Part shown: positions 56,149 through 63,855 of the stretch, in pieces | Layout: each line of letters opens with the position of its first letter | Position numbering within the stretch: position 1 is the stretch's first letter | Assembly: GCF_014644455.1 (NCBI RefSeq) | Contig: NZ_BMKS01000001.1 | Coordinates: forward strand, 554,335 to 618,334 | DNA from: Caldovatus sediminis | Lineage (GTDB): Bacteria > Pseudomonadota > Alphaproteobacteria > Acetobacterales > Acetobacteraceae | Reading direction: 5' to 3' | DNA: 64,000 nt | Made by a program: the position numbers and the translations under genes | Notes under the pieces: model-generated | Databases searched by the model: none | The model's input: only the letters and a program-made list of their open reading frames with translations | Told to the model about the DNA's origin: nothing

Positions 56149-57543
56149 ATGAAGAAGGCTCGAGCGGCTGCCGCGGTGACGGCTGCGTTTGCCGCAGGCG
56201 TGGTGGTGGGGCCGCTGGTGGCGGCCTGGGCGCAGGAGAGCGGCGGGCGGGCCGAGACCTACCGGCTCCTCAACCTGTTCGGCGACGTCTTCGAGCGTGT
56301 CCGCGCCGAGTACGTCGAGCCGGTCAACGATCGCGAGGTGATCGAGAACGCGATCAACGGGATGCTGACCGGGCTCGATCCCCATTCGAGCTACCTCAAC
56401 GCGCGCACCTACCGCGACATGCAGGTGCAGACGCGCGGCGAGTTCGGCGGCCTCGGCATCGAGGTCACGCAGGAGGGCGGCTACATCAAGGTCATCTCGC
56501 CGATCGACGACACGCCGGCAGCCCGCGCCGGGGTTCGCGCCGGCGACCTGATCACCCACCTCAACGGCAGCACCGTGCAGGGCATGACCCTGCAGGAGGC
56601 GGTCGAGCAGATGCGCGGCGAGCGCGGCACCTCGATCCGCATCACGATCCGCCGCGAGGGCGCCGAGCGGCCGATCGAGCTGACCATCACCCGCGACGTC
56701 ATCCGCCCGCAGGTGGTGCGGTACCGGCTCGAGGGGAACGACATCGCCTACATCCGGCTGTCCAGCTTCAACGAGCAGACCGGCGCGCGGCTGCGCGAGG
56801 CGATGACGCGGCTGCGCCAGCAGGCCGGCAGCAACCTCCGCGGCCTCGTCCTCGACCTGCGCAACAACCCGGGCGGGCTGCTCGACCAGGCGGTCCAGGT
56901 GGCCGACGACTTCCTCGAGCAGGGCGAGATCGTCTCCACCCGCGCCCGCCGCGCCGAGGAGGCGCAGCGCTGGAACGCCAAGCCCGGCGACATCGCCCAG
57001 GGCCTGCCGATGGTCGTGCTGATCAACGCCGGCAGCGCCAGCGCCTCCGAGATCGTGGCCGGGGCGCTGCAGGACCACCGCCGGGCCATCGTCCTCGGCG
57101 TCAAGTCCTTCGGCAAGGGCAGCGTGCAGACGGTGATGCCGATCCCCGGCAACGGCGCGATCCGCCTGACCACGGCGCGCTACTACACGCCCTCCGGACG
57201 GTCCATCCAGGCCACCGGCATCGAGCCCGACATCGAGGTGCACGCGAGCCGCGAGCAGGCCGAGGCCGGCATCCCGCGCGAGCGCGAGGCCGACCTGCGC
57301 CGCGCGCTGCGCAACGAGGGCCGCGCGCAGCAGCCGCAGGCCGCGCCAGCGCTGCCGCCGCTGAACCTCCCGGCGGGCCTCGCCGAGCGGGTAGCGCGCC
57401 TGCCCCCCGAGGGCGCGCCGGCCTTCGACGCCGCCAAGCCGGAGACGGACCACCAGCTGCAGCAGGCGCTGCAGCTGCTCCGCGGCCTCGCCGCCGTGCA
57501 GTCCGCGCCGGGCCAGCCGATGCAGCGCCGCGCCGCGCGATAG
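56149..57543 (+). CDS. ctpA: Carboxy-terminal processing protease, S41 family
   Basis: A 464-residue periplasmic protease. Signal helix AAVTAAFAAGVVVGPLVAAW; a PDZ domain at about 95-185 (GLGIEVTQEGGYIKVISP); and the S41 core with the Ser/Lys dyad S298 (NAGSASASEIVAG) and K323 (KSFGKGSVQT). LDLRNNPGGLLDQAV is conserved. It trims or degrades periplasmic proteins and often works with envC-type hydrolase control. Start ATG 56149 follows AGGGAG. A ~60-residue Ala/Gln-rich tail ends the protein. Its TAG stop is the first three bases of repeat copy 2. Confidence 0.95.
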   Translation: MKKARAAAAVTAAFAAGVVVGPLVAAWAQESGGRAETYRLLNLFGDVFERVRAEYVEPVNDREVIENAINGMLTGLDPHSSYLNARTYRDMQVQTRGEFGGLGIEVTQEGGYIKVISPIDDTPAARAGVRAGDLITHLNGSTVQGMTLQEAVEQMRGERGTSIRITIRREGAERPIELTITRDVIRPQVVRYRLEGNDIAYIRLSSFNEQTGARLREAMTRLRQQAGSNLRGLVLDLRNNPGGLLDQAVQVADDFLEQGEIVSTRARRAEEAQRWNAKPGDIAQGLPMVVLINAGSASASEIVAGALQDHRRAIVLGVKSFGKGSVQTVMPIPGNGAIRLTTARYYTPSGRSIQATGIEPDIEVHASREQAEAGIPREREADLRRALRNEGRAQQPQAAPALPPLNLPAGLAERVARLPPEGAPAFDAAKPETDHQLQQALQLLRGLAAVQSAPGQPMQRRAAR

Positions 57544-57644
57544 AGCGGATCGCGGACGGCCGGAATCAGCCGGGCGCGTGGATCGGCTCGGCAGGCAACG
57601 AGCTAGAGCCGTGCAGCGGGCACAGCCGAGCGAAACCGGCTCCA
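57541..57644. repeat. Dispersed double-hairpin element, copy 2
   Basis: A 104-bp, more diverged copy. It starts TAGAGCGGATCGCGG and ends CCGGCTCCA, so the right end has lost the final TA. The first hairpin pairs GAGCGGAT (57543-57550) with ATCGGCTC (57582-57589), one mismatch. The second pairs GAGCCG with CGGCTC. It follows ctpA directly, and the ctpA stop TAG is its left end. Confidence 0.8.
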
Positions 57645-57895
57645 GCGGTGCCATGGCGCGCGGCCGCGCCGCCGCCGTGCCTCGGCTGCGCGGGCCGCCG
57701 CCCCGGCGGACCCGCGACCCGGCCGGCCCGTTCCCGACCGGGCGAAGTGGGAGCAGAGTGCGTGCCCTTGACTTCGCGGTCCCATGACGGGGGGCTGCGG
57801 CGGTGCCGGACGCCGCTGCCGCCGCCCCGCGCGCGCCCGACGGTGCCGTCGCATGACGGCGACCGCGGTCCGAGCATGGTCGCGGGGGCCTCGCG
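57645..57895. other. Gene-free stretch between the repeat and the YibQ-like gene
   Basis: About 250 GC-rich bases. A frame of 83 residues (57648-57899) crosses it, but the composition is that of random high-GC translation and there is no ribosome site, so it was not called. No clear promoter was found. Confidence 0.35.
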
Positions 57896-59212
57896 GTGAG
57901 CGCCGCGCGGCGCCGGACCGGTCCGGGGTGGCGCGCCCTCGGCGTGTTCTGGGGCGTCGTCGCGCTGCTCGTGCTCGGCGTGACGGGCGGTCTCGCCTGG
58001 CTCGGACCGCCGCCCGTCGTCGGGTCGGCGGCGGTCGGCGAGATCGCCGGCGCGGCCCCCGGGGCTGGAGCCGGTGGCGCGCGGGCGTTCTCGCCGGTAG
58101 GCGGCCCGGCGCCGTTCGCGGAGGCGCCGCAGGATGCCGCCGGGCGCGACGGGGCCGGTGCCCCGCTCCCGGCGACCCGCGAGGCGGCCGGGGAGCGTCC
58201 CCGCACGGCGCCGGACGCCGGAACCGTGTCGCCGCCCGGCGATCGGGCGGGCGCAGGCACCTGGCCGCCACCGGCGCCGGAGCCGCCGCCGCTTGCCAGC
58301 GTCGCGGCGGTCTCCGCCCCGGCGGCTCGGCCGATGCAGGGTGCGCCGCGCCCCATCCCGCCGCCCGACCCGGCGCTGCTCGAGGAACGCGCCGGCGGCA
58401 CCCGGCTGCCACGCATCGGGCCGGACGGGCGGACCTCGTTCCGCGCCTACGCCCACGCGGCGTTCGACCGCGCCGACACCCGCCCGCGGGTGGCCGTCGT
58501 CGTCGCCGGGATCGGCCTCTCGGCGAGCAACACCGAGGAGGCGATCCGGCGCCTTCCGCCGGCCGTCACCCTGGCGCTGAACCCCTACGCCCAGCGGCTC
58601 GGGCAGGCGGCGGAGCGGGCGCGGGAGCGCGGGATGGAGACGCTGATCGCCGTGCCGATGGAATCCTCCGGCTATCCCCTGACCGACCCGGGCGACCGGG
58701 CGCTGCTCACCGGCGCCTCGCTGGCGGAGAACCTGCATCGGCTGGACTGGGTGCTGGCGCGCGGCGCCGGCTATGTCGGGGTGCTGGGCGGGCTCGGCCC
58801 GCTGCGCGGGGAGCGCTTCGCGCAGCTCGCCGAACTCCTCGGCCCGGTGCAGGACGTGCTGTGCGCGCGCGGTCTGCTCTATGTGGACGCCCGCCCCGGC
58901 GCGCCGCACCCGTCGCGCGCCTGGGGACGCACGGTGGACGTGATCCTGGACGAGCCGGCGACGCGCGGCGAGATCGAGCGCCGCCTTGGGGAGCTGGAGC
59001 GCCTGGCGCGCGAGCGGGGCAGCGCTCTCGGCCTGGCGGGCGACCCCGCGCCCGTGCTGGTCGAACGGCTGGCCGCCTGGGCGGCGGGGCTCGATGCGCG
59101 CGGCGTGGCGCTGGCGCCGGTGACCGCGGTGATCCGCCGCCCGGCGAGTGCCCGCTGCGAGGGGGAGGCGCCACCCGGCGGCGGGGTCGCGCCGGCCGCG
59201 GCGCGCCGCTGA
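57896..59212 (+). CDS. Divergent polysaccharide deacetylase family protein (YibQ-like)
   Basis: A 438-residue membrane-anchored periplasmic protein. One N-terminal helix (about 14-37), a ~110-residue Pro/Ala-rich stalk, then the domain: YAHAAFDRADTRPRVAVVVAGIGLSASNTEEAIRRLPP in pieces (VAVVVAGIGLS), VTLALNPYA, ETLIAVPMESSGYPLTDPG, LHRLDWVLARGAGYVGVLG and FVDVRPGAP-like LLYVDARPGAPHP. In this family the metal ligands of true deacetylases are partly lost. It sits between ctpA and rppH as in many alphaproteobacteria. A GTG at 57896 is the start; no ATG precedes the helix. Confidence 0.9.
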   Translation: MSAARRRTGPGWRALGVFWGVVALLVLGVTGGLAWLGPPPVVGSAAVGEIAGAAPGAGAGGARAFSPVGGPAPFAEAPQDAAGRDGAGAPLPATREAAGERPRTAPDAGTVSPPGDRAGAGTWPPPAPEPPPLASVAAVSAPAARPMQGAPRPIPPPDPALLEERAGGTRLPRIGPDGRTSFRAYAHAAFDRADTRPRVAVVVAGIGLSASNTEEAIRRLPPAVTLALNPYAQRLGQAAERARERGMETLIAVPMESSGYPLTDPGDRALLTGASLAENLHRLDWVLARGAGYVGVLGGLGPLRGERFAQLAELLGPVQDVLCARGLLYVDARPGAPHPSRAWGRTVDVILDEPATRGEIERRLGELERLARERGSALGLAGDPAPVLVERLAAWAAGLDARGVALAPVTAVIRRPASARCEGEAPPGGGVAPAAARR

Positions 59213-59226
59213 GGATCGGTGCGGCG

Positions 59227-59730
59227 ATGACGCGCGACCTGCCCTATCGCGACAACGTCGGTGCCGTGCTGTTCAACCGCGACGGCCTCGTCCTCGTCGC
59301 GCGCCGCGCCGACCTGCCGAATGCCGAGGGGGCCGCCGGCGGCTGGCAGCTGCCGCAGGGCGGCATGGATCCCGGCGAGGACCCGCGCGTCGCGGTGCTG
59401 CGCGAGCTCGCCGAGGAGATCGGCACCGACAAGGCGGAGATCCTCGCCGAGCACGACACCTGGCTGACCTACGACCTGCCGCCCGAGCTGGTCGGCAAGG
59501 CGCTGGGCGGGCGGTACCGCGGCCAGCGGCAGCGCTGGTTCGCGCTGCGCTTCCTCGGCGAGGATTCGGACATCCGGCTCGACGCCGACCCGCATCCGGA
59601 GTTCGACGCCTGGCGCTGGGTGCCGATCGAGGAGCTGCCCGGCCTCGCGGTGAACTTCAAGCGCCCGATCTACGAGGAGCTGGTGCGGGCCTTCGCGCGC
59701 TTCGCCAGGCGCGGCGCGCAGGCGGGCTGA
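59227..59730 (+). CDS. rppH: RNA 5'-pyrophosphohydrolase
   Basis: A 167-residue Nudix enzyme that removes pyrophosphate from mRNA 5' ends and starts decay. The Nudix box is GGMDPGEDPRVAVLRELAEEIGT, quoted as its core REL-AEEIGT. LPYRDNVGAVLFNRDGLVLVARR, WQLPQGGMD and GQRQRWFALRF match RppH. Its ATG follows the YibQ-like stop by 14 bases, so the two are probably co-transcribed. Confidence 0.95.
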   Translation: MTRDLPYRDNVGAVLFNRDGLVLVARRADLPNAEGAAGGWQLPQGGMDPGEDPRVAVLRELAEEIGTDKAEILAEHDTWLTYDLPPELVGKALGGRYRGQRQRWFALRFLGEDSDIRLDADPHPEFDAWRWVPIEELPGLAVNFKRPIYEELVRAFARFARRGAQAG

Positions 59731-59788
59731 GCCGCCTTCGCGCGGCCCGCGCCGGCCGCGACGGCGCCGGGCGGATTCGCGCCGCGAT

Positions 59789-59804
59789 CTGCCCCAAGGG
59801 GCAG
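59789..59804 (+). terminator. Tight hairpin after rppH
   Basis: CTGCCCC and GGGGCAG form a perfect dyad with an AA centre (effectively a 6-bp stem with a CAAG loop), 58 bases after rppH. It is likely the end of the envC-ctpA-YibQ-rppH transcript, and it argues against a start at the ATG 59808 for the next gene. Confidence 0.5.
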
Positions 59805-59894
59805 CGGATGCGGCGACCGGCGAGGGCGGGTGCGGCTCCCGGGCTTTCATCCTGGCAAGCGAGGCCGGAGCGTTCAGGACCGCCGATTCCGCTT

Positions 59895-60413
59895 GTGGCT
59901 CCCGACCTTCGCCGCTTGCCCGCCGGCATTGCCCGGTCTCGGCCTGGCCTCGGGAATCCAGACGAAGATTCCTTCGCCGCATCCGAGCCGCTGCGCCCGG
60001 AGGACGATCACGGCCGCACCTGCGACGACCCCCGCCTCGCCGAGCGCGTCGCCTGGCTGACGGCGGCGATCCGCGCCCGCCGCGCGCTGCACCTGCTCTA
60101 CGGCGGGTCCTGGCGCGTGGTGCATCCGCCCGCGGTCGGGCGGACCTCGCGCGGCAAGACCGTCCTGCTCGCCTGGCAGACCGCCGGCCTCGGCCGCTCC
60201 GGCGAGCACGAGGGCTGGCGCATGTTCGACGTCGCCCGCATCGCCGCCGCCGAGGAGCTGCGCGCGACCTTCACCCCGCGCCCCCGCACCCCGCGCGCCG
60301 GCGAGGCCTGGACGCCCGGCATCAGGCGGCCGATCTCCGCGCTCCGAGCCCCGGCGCCGCCGGGCTTCGCCCCGCGCCCCGCGCGTGGCAGGCTGCGCGC
60401 CGCCGCGCCGTGA
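59895..60413 (+). CDS. WYL-like domain protein, start uncertain
   Basis: The recognisable part (about 130 residues) reads RLAERVAWLTAAIRARRALHLLYGG, then WRVVHPPAVGRTSRGKTVLLAWQT and EGWRMFDVARIAAAEEL, cited in short form (LHLLYGG, VHPPAVGRT, EGWRMFDVARI). This is a WYL-type ligand-sensing fold without a DNA-binding domain. Codons before about 59990 often end in A or T, so coding may begin only there, but no ATG exists in that part. GTG at 59895 is a compromise, and ATG 59808 is the other option. The GST gene begins 17 bases after its stop. Confidence 0.7.
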   Translation: MAPDLRRLPAGIARSRPGLGNPDEDSFAASEPLRPEDDHGRTCDDPRLAERVAWLTAAIRARRALHLLYGGSWRVVHPPAVGRTSRGKTVLLAWQTAGLGRSGEHEGWRMFDVARIAAAEELRATFTPRPRTPRAGEAWTPGIRRPISALRAPAPPGFAPRPARGRLRAAAP

Positions 60414-60429
60414 AGGAGGGCGCGTCTCC

Positions 60430-61098
60430 ATGCCCGAAGGCCGTCTCTTCCTCGGCACCCGCCGCTACTCGTCCTGGAGCCTGCGCGGCTGGCTCTGCGT
60501 GCGCCTCGCCGGCCTCGACGTCGAGGAGGTGGTGCTGCCGCTCGGCGCCGACGGCACGCCCGCGATCAGGGCCGCCACGCCCGGCGGCCTCGTCCCCTAC
60601 CTCGAGCACCGCGGCGCGCGCGTGTGGGAGAGCATCGCCATCGCGGAGTACTGCGCCGAGCACAAGCCCGGCCTCTGGCCCGCCGACCCCGCCGCGCGCG
60701 CCCACGCCCGCAGCATCGCCGCCGAGATGCACGCGGGCTTCCGCGCGCTGCGCCAGGCGATGCCGATGAATCTCGGCCGCGAATTCCCGGGCGGCGGCCG
60801 CACGCCCGAGGCGCTCGCCGACATCGCGCGCATCGAGGCGATCTGGCGCGAGGCCCTCGCCGCCTCCGGCGGCCCCTTCCTGTTCGGGCGCGAATTCGGC
60901 CTCGCCGACGCGATGTTCGCCCCGGTCGTCACGCGCTTCCTCACCTGGCGGCCGGAGATCGCCCCCGCCACCCGCGCCTATGTCGAGGCCGTGCGCGCCC
61001 ATCCGCTGGTCGAGGCCTGGTACGCGGCCGCGCTGGCGGAGCCCGCGGACTGGCTGCTCGACAAGTACGAGAACCCGCCGGGCGCGGCGCCGCAATGA
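60430..61098 (+). CDS. Glutathione S-transferase family protein
   Basis: A 222-residue GST. The thioredoxin-like N-terminal domain begins RLFLGTRRYSSWSLRGWLCV with the serines that position glutathione; PGGLVPYLEHRGARVWESIAIAEYCAE carries the cis-proline and the Glu-Ser binding pair (VPYLE, WESIAI). The all-helical C-terminal domain includes PFLFGREFGLADAMFAPVV. Cytoplasmic. Its stop overlaps the ATG of the VOC-family gene by four bases. Confidence 0.94.
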   Translation: MPEGRLFLGTRRYSSWSLRGWLCVRLAGLDVEEVVLPLGADGTPAIRAATPGGLVPYLEHRGARVWESIAIAEYCAEHKPGLWPADPAARAHARSIAAEMHAGFRALRQAMPMNLGREFPGGGRTPEALADIARIEAIWREALAASGGPFLFGREFGLADAMFAPVVTRFLTWRPEIAPATRAYVEAVRAHPLVEAWYAAALAEPADWLLDKYENPPGAAPQ

Positions 61099-62000
61099 GC
61101 ACCGCCATCGCCCTCGACCATGTCGGCGTCGCCGCGCGCGACCTCGCGCCGCTCGCCGCCGCCTACGAGCGGCTCGGCTTCACCCTGACGCCGGTCGCGC
61201 AGCAGAGCGGGCGGCGGCGGCCCGACCTGCCGGTGGAGCGGTTCGGCAGCGGCAACCGCTGCGCCTTCCTCCGCCACGGCTATGTCGAGCTGATCGCGAT
61301 CCTCGACCCCGCGCTCCACGACAACGGCCTCGGCGCCTGGATCGCCCGCTACGCCGGGATGCACATCCTGGCGCTGGCGATGGCGGACGAGCAGGCGAAC
61401 CTGCAGCGCCTGCGGCGCGCCGGCGTGCCGGTCCCGGGTGTGGCCTACCTGGAGCGCCCGGTGGAGCAAGGCGGCCCGATCGCGCGCTTCGCCCGCCTGC
61501 CCTTCCCCGACGCGCCGGAGGGCCGCATCCAGCTCATCCGCCACCTGACGCCGGAGCTGGTCTGGCAGGACCGCTGGATGGACCACGCCAACGGCGCGGT
61601 GGCGCTGGAGGCGGCGATCCTCGTCTCCGACGCGCCGGCGGAGAGCGCGGCGCGGCTCTCGCGCCTCGCCGGCCTGCCGGTGGAGCCCGATCCCGCCGGC
61701 GGCTTCGTGCTGGTGCTGCCGGGCGCGGCCGGCGCGGCCGGGCCGCGCGCGCCGGCGATGGAGACCCGGGTGCGCATCCTTGCGCCGGAGGGCCTCGCGC
61801 GCGTGCTGCCGGGCGTGCCGCCGCCGGCCCTGCCGGGGATGGCGGGGATGGTGCTGCGCACCGCGGACGGCAACCGGGCGGCGCGGCGCCTGCTCGCCGG
61901 CCTGCCGGCGCGCGAGGCGCCGGAGGCGGCACCGGGCGGCGGGCTGCTGGTGCCGCCGGCGCTCGCCGGCGGGGCGGCAGTGGTCTTCGCGCCGGGATGA
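61095..62000 (+). CDS. VOC/glyoxalase-like domain protein
   Basis: A 301-residue protein. The first domain (about 5-150) is of the glyoxalase-like fold: IALDHVGVAARDLAPLAAAY, with His 10 as potential metal ligand, then CAFLRHGYVELIAILDP and a second candidate ligand in IQLIRHLTPELVWQD. The second half (AVALEAAILVSDAPAESAAR) may be another VOC half. The substrate is unknown. It is coupled to the GST upstream and the FkbM-type gene downstream by ATGA overlaps, so all three products are likely used together. Confidence 0.88.
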   Translation: MSTAIALDHVGVAARDLAPLAAAYERLGFTLTPVAQQSGRRRPDLPVERFGSGNRCAFLRHGYVELIAILDPALHDNGLGAWIARYAGMHILALAMADEQANLQRLRRAGVPVPGVAYLERPVEQGGPIARFARLPFPDAPEGRIQLIRHLTPELVWQDRWMDHANGAVALEAAILVSDAPAESAARLSRLAGLPVEPDPAGGFVLVLPGAAGAAGPRAPAMETRVRILAPEGLARVLPGVPPPALPGMAGMVLRTADGNRAARRLLAGLPAREAPEAAPGGGLLVPPALAGGAAVVFAPG

Positions 62001-62746
62001 GCGCCGCCGCGATCGGCCGCAGCCTGCGCCTCTACTACGCGCCCGGCCGCGCGGCGCGGCTCGACGCCTTCCATGCGCGCTTCCTCGGCGCCGGCGACCT
62101 CGCCTTCGACGTCGGCGCACATGTCGGCGACCGCACGGCGAGCTTCCGCCGCCTCGGCGCCCGCGTCGTCGCGGTGGAGCCGCAGCCGCGCCTCGCGCGC
62201 CTGCTGCGCCTGCTGTTCGGGCGCGATCCCGGCGTGACGCTCGTGCCCGCGCTGCTCGGCGCGGCGGAAGGCGAGGCCGTCCTGCGCCTCAACACCGCCA
62301 ACCCGACGGTCGCCACCGCCTCCGAGGCCTTCATCGCCGCCGCCTCCGGCGCGCCCGGCTGGGAGGGCCAGGCGTGGGACGCCGCCGTCGCGCGGCCCGT
62401 CACCACGCTCGACGCGCTGATCGCGGCGCATGGCGCGCCGGCCTTCGCCAAGATCGACGTCGAGGGCCAGGAGGCGGCGGTGCTCTCCGGCCTGTCGCGC
62501 CCGCTGCGCGCGCTCTCCTTCGAGTTCACCACCATCCAGCGCGGCGTGGCGCGGGACTGCCTCGGGCGGCTGGCCGCGCTCGGCTACCGCGCCTTCAACG
62601 CCTGCCTCGGCGAGGGGATGGAGTTCGCCCATGCCGCGCCGGTGGACGCGGCGGCGATGGCCTCCTGGATCGCCGCCCTGCCGCACGCCGCGAACAGCGG
62701 CGACGTGTACGCCAGCCTCGATCCGTGGCGGCTGCGCAGGGGGTGA
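61997..62746 (+). CDS. FkbM-family SAM-dependent methyltransferase
   Basis: A 249-residue methyltransferase. Motif I is AFDVGAHVGDRTASF, motif II ARVVAVEPQPRLARLL, and FAKIDVEGQEAAVLSGL is the FkbM hallmark (KIDVEGxE). The C-terminal LSFEFTTIQRGVARDCL fits the family. FkbM enzymes O-methylate sugars or polyketides. It ends the GST-VOC-FkbM trio, and no glycosyltransferase is nearby to hint at a substrate. Confidence 0.92.
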   Translation: MSAAAIGRSLRLYYAPGRAARLDAFHARFLGAGDLAFDVGAHVGDRTASFRRLGARVVAVEPQPRLARLLRLLFGRDPGVTLVPALLGAAEGEAVLRLNTANPTVATASEAFIAAASGAPGWEGQAWDAAVARPVTTLDALIAAHGAPAFAKIDVEGQEAAVLSGLSRPLRALSFEFTTIQRGVARDCLGRLAALGYRAFNACLGEGMEFAHAAPVDAAAMASWIAALPHAANSGDVYASLDPWRLRRG

Positions 62747-62805
62747 GGCGGAACGCGCCGCCCCCCGGAGCCGCAGCCGCGGGCGCGGCCGGGCGGGAGC
62801 GGTCC

Positions 62806-62910
62806 TAGAGCCGATCGCGGACGGCCGGGAACGGCCGGGAGCGCGAATCGGCTCGACAGACAACGAGCGAGAGCCGTTGTCGCGGGCACAGGCGAGCGAA
62901 AACGGCTCTA
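62806..62910. repeat. Dispersed double-hairpin element, copy 3
   Basis: A 105-bp copy with perfect ends: CTAGAGCCG on the left (62805-62813) and CGGCTCTAG on the right (62903-62911). Hairpin 1 pairs GAGCCGAT (62808-62815) with ATCGGCTC (62847-62854). Hairpin 2 pairs AGAGCCGTT (62870-62878) with AACGGCTCT (62901-62909). It lies between the convergent FkbM-type and SDR genes, and its right-end CTA is the TAG stop codon of the SDR gene. Confidence 0.87.
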
Positions 62911-63756
62911 GCGCGGCGCCCCGTCCGGCACCGGCGAGCCGCGGTTGGTCGTGCCGGAGGAGCGGCCCGAATCCACCGGCAGGGTGTGCCCGGTGATCCA
63001 GCGCGCCGCCGGCGAGGCGAGGAAGGCGACCGCCTCCGCCACGTCCCAGGCCGTGCCCTCGGTCTTGAGCAGCCCCATCTCGCGCCGGAAGCGCCGCAGC
63101 TCCTCCGACATGCCGCGCGCGGCGACCATCGGCGTGTACACGTAGCCCGGCGCCACCGCGTTGACGCGGATGCCCTCCGGCCCGTGGTGCGAGGCCATGG
63201 CGCGCGTCATCTGCACGATCGCGCCCTTGGTCGTCGGGTAGAGCAGCCCGGGATGCCCGCCCTGCAGGCCGGCGATCGAGGCGAGGTTGACGATCGCCCC
63301 GCCGCCCGCCTTGCGCATCTCCGGGATCGCGTACTTCGACATCAGCATGACCGAGGCGACGTTGACGCGCATGGCGTGGTCCCACGCCGCCGGGTCCACC
63401 TGCGTCGCATCGCCCGGCGGGCCGGAGATGCCGACGTTGTTGACCAGGATGTCAAGCCGGCCCCAGCGCGCGACCGCGGCCTCCACCGCGGCGCGGCACT
63501 GCTCCTCGTCGGCGACGTCGCAGATCCGCGTCGCGTACTCGCCGCCCTCGGCGGCGATCATGCGCGCGGTCGCCTCCATCCACTCCGGCTGGATGTCGGT
63601 CAGCAGCACCCTGGCGCCGCGGCGGGCGAGAAGGATGGAGATGGCGCGGCCGTTGCCGATGCCCTCGCCGCGCGAGCCGGCGCCGGTGACGATGGCGACC
63701 TTGCCGGTCAGGCGCGTGGCGTCCTGCGGGTGCTGGTAGGGCTGCGGCTCGGACAT
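62908..63756 (-). CDS. SDR family oxidoreductase
   Basis: A 282-residue classical short-chain dehydrogenase. NAD(P) binding: VAIVTGAGSRGEGIGNG, with the loop longer than usual; VNNVGISG; and the catalytic YPTTKGAIVQM (Tyr/Lys) after the Ser in NLASIAG. A conserved DXGR-type end (LPVDSGRSSGTTN) is present. Substrate unknown. Its stop codon is contributed by repeat copy 3. An IS481-type transposase fragment lies 99 bases upstream. Confidence 0.94.
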   Translation of the reverse strand: MSEPQPYQHPQDATRLTGKVAIVTGAGSRGEGIGNGRAISILLARRGARVLLTDIQPEWMEATARMIAAEGGEYATRICDVADEEQCRAAVEAAVARWGRLDILVNNVGISGPPGDATQVDPAAWDHAMRVNVASVMLMSKYAIPEMRKAGGGAIVNLASIAGLQGGHPGLLYPTTKGAIVQMTRAMASHHGPEGIRVNAVAPGYVYTPMVAARGMSEELRRFRREMGLLKTEGTAWDVAEAVAFLASPAARWITGHTLPVDSGRSSGTTNRGSPVPDGAPR

Positions 63757-63855
63757 GGGGCCTCCTCCTGCGGCGATGGGCGATGGCGCGCGAAGACTGC
63801 GCCCGGCGCGCGGGCGCGTCCACCCGCCCCGCCCCCGGCCGTCCGCGGTCGCCGC

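Noticed and set aside
57648..57899. An 83-codon frame ending in a GTGA overlap with the YibQ-like gene
   Set aside because: No ribosome site, Pro/Arg-rich random composition. The overlap is probably chance.
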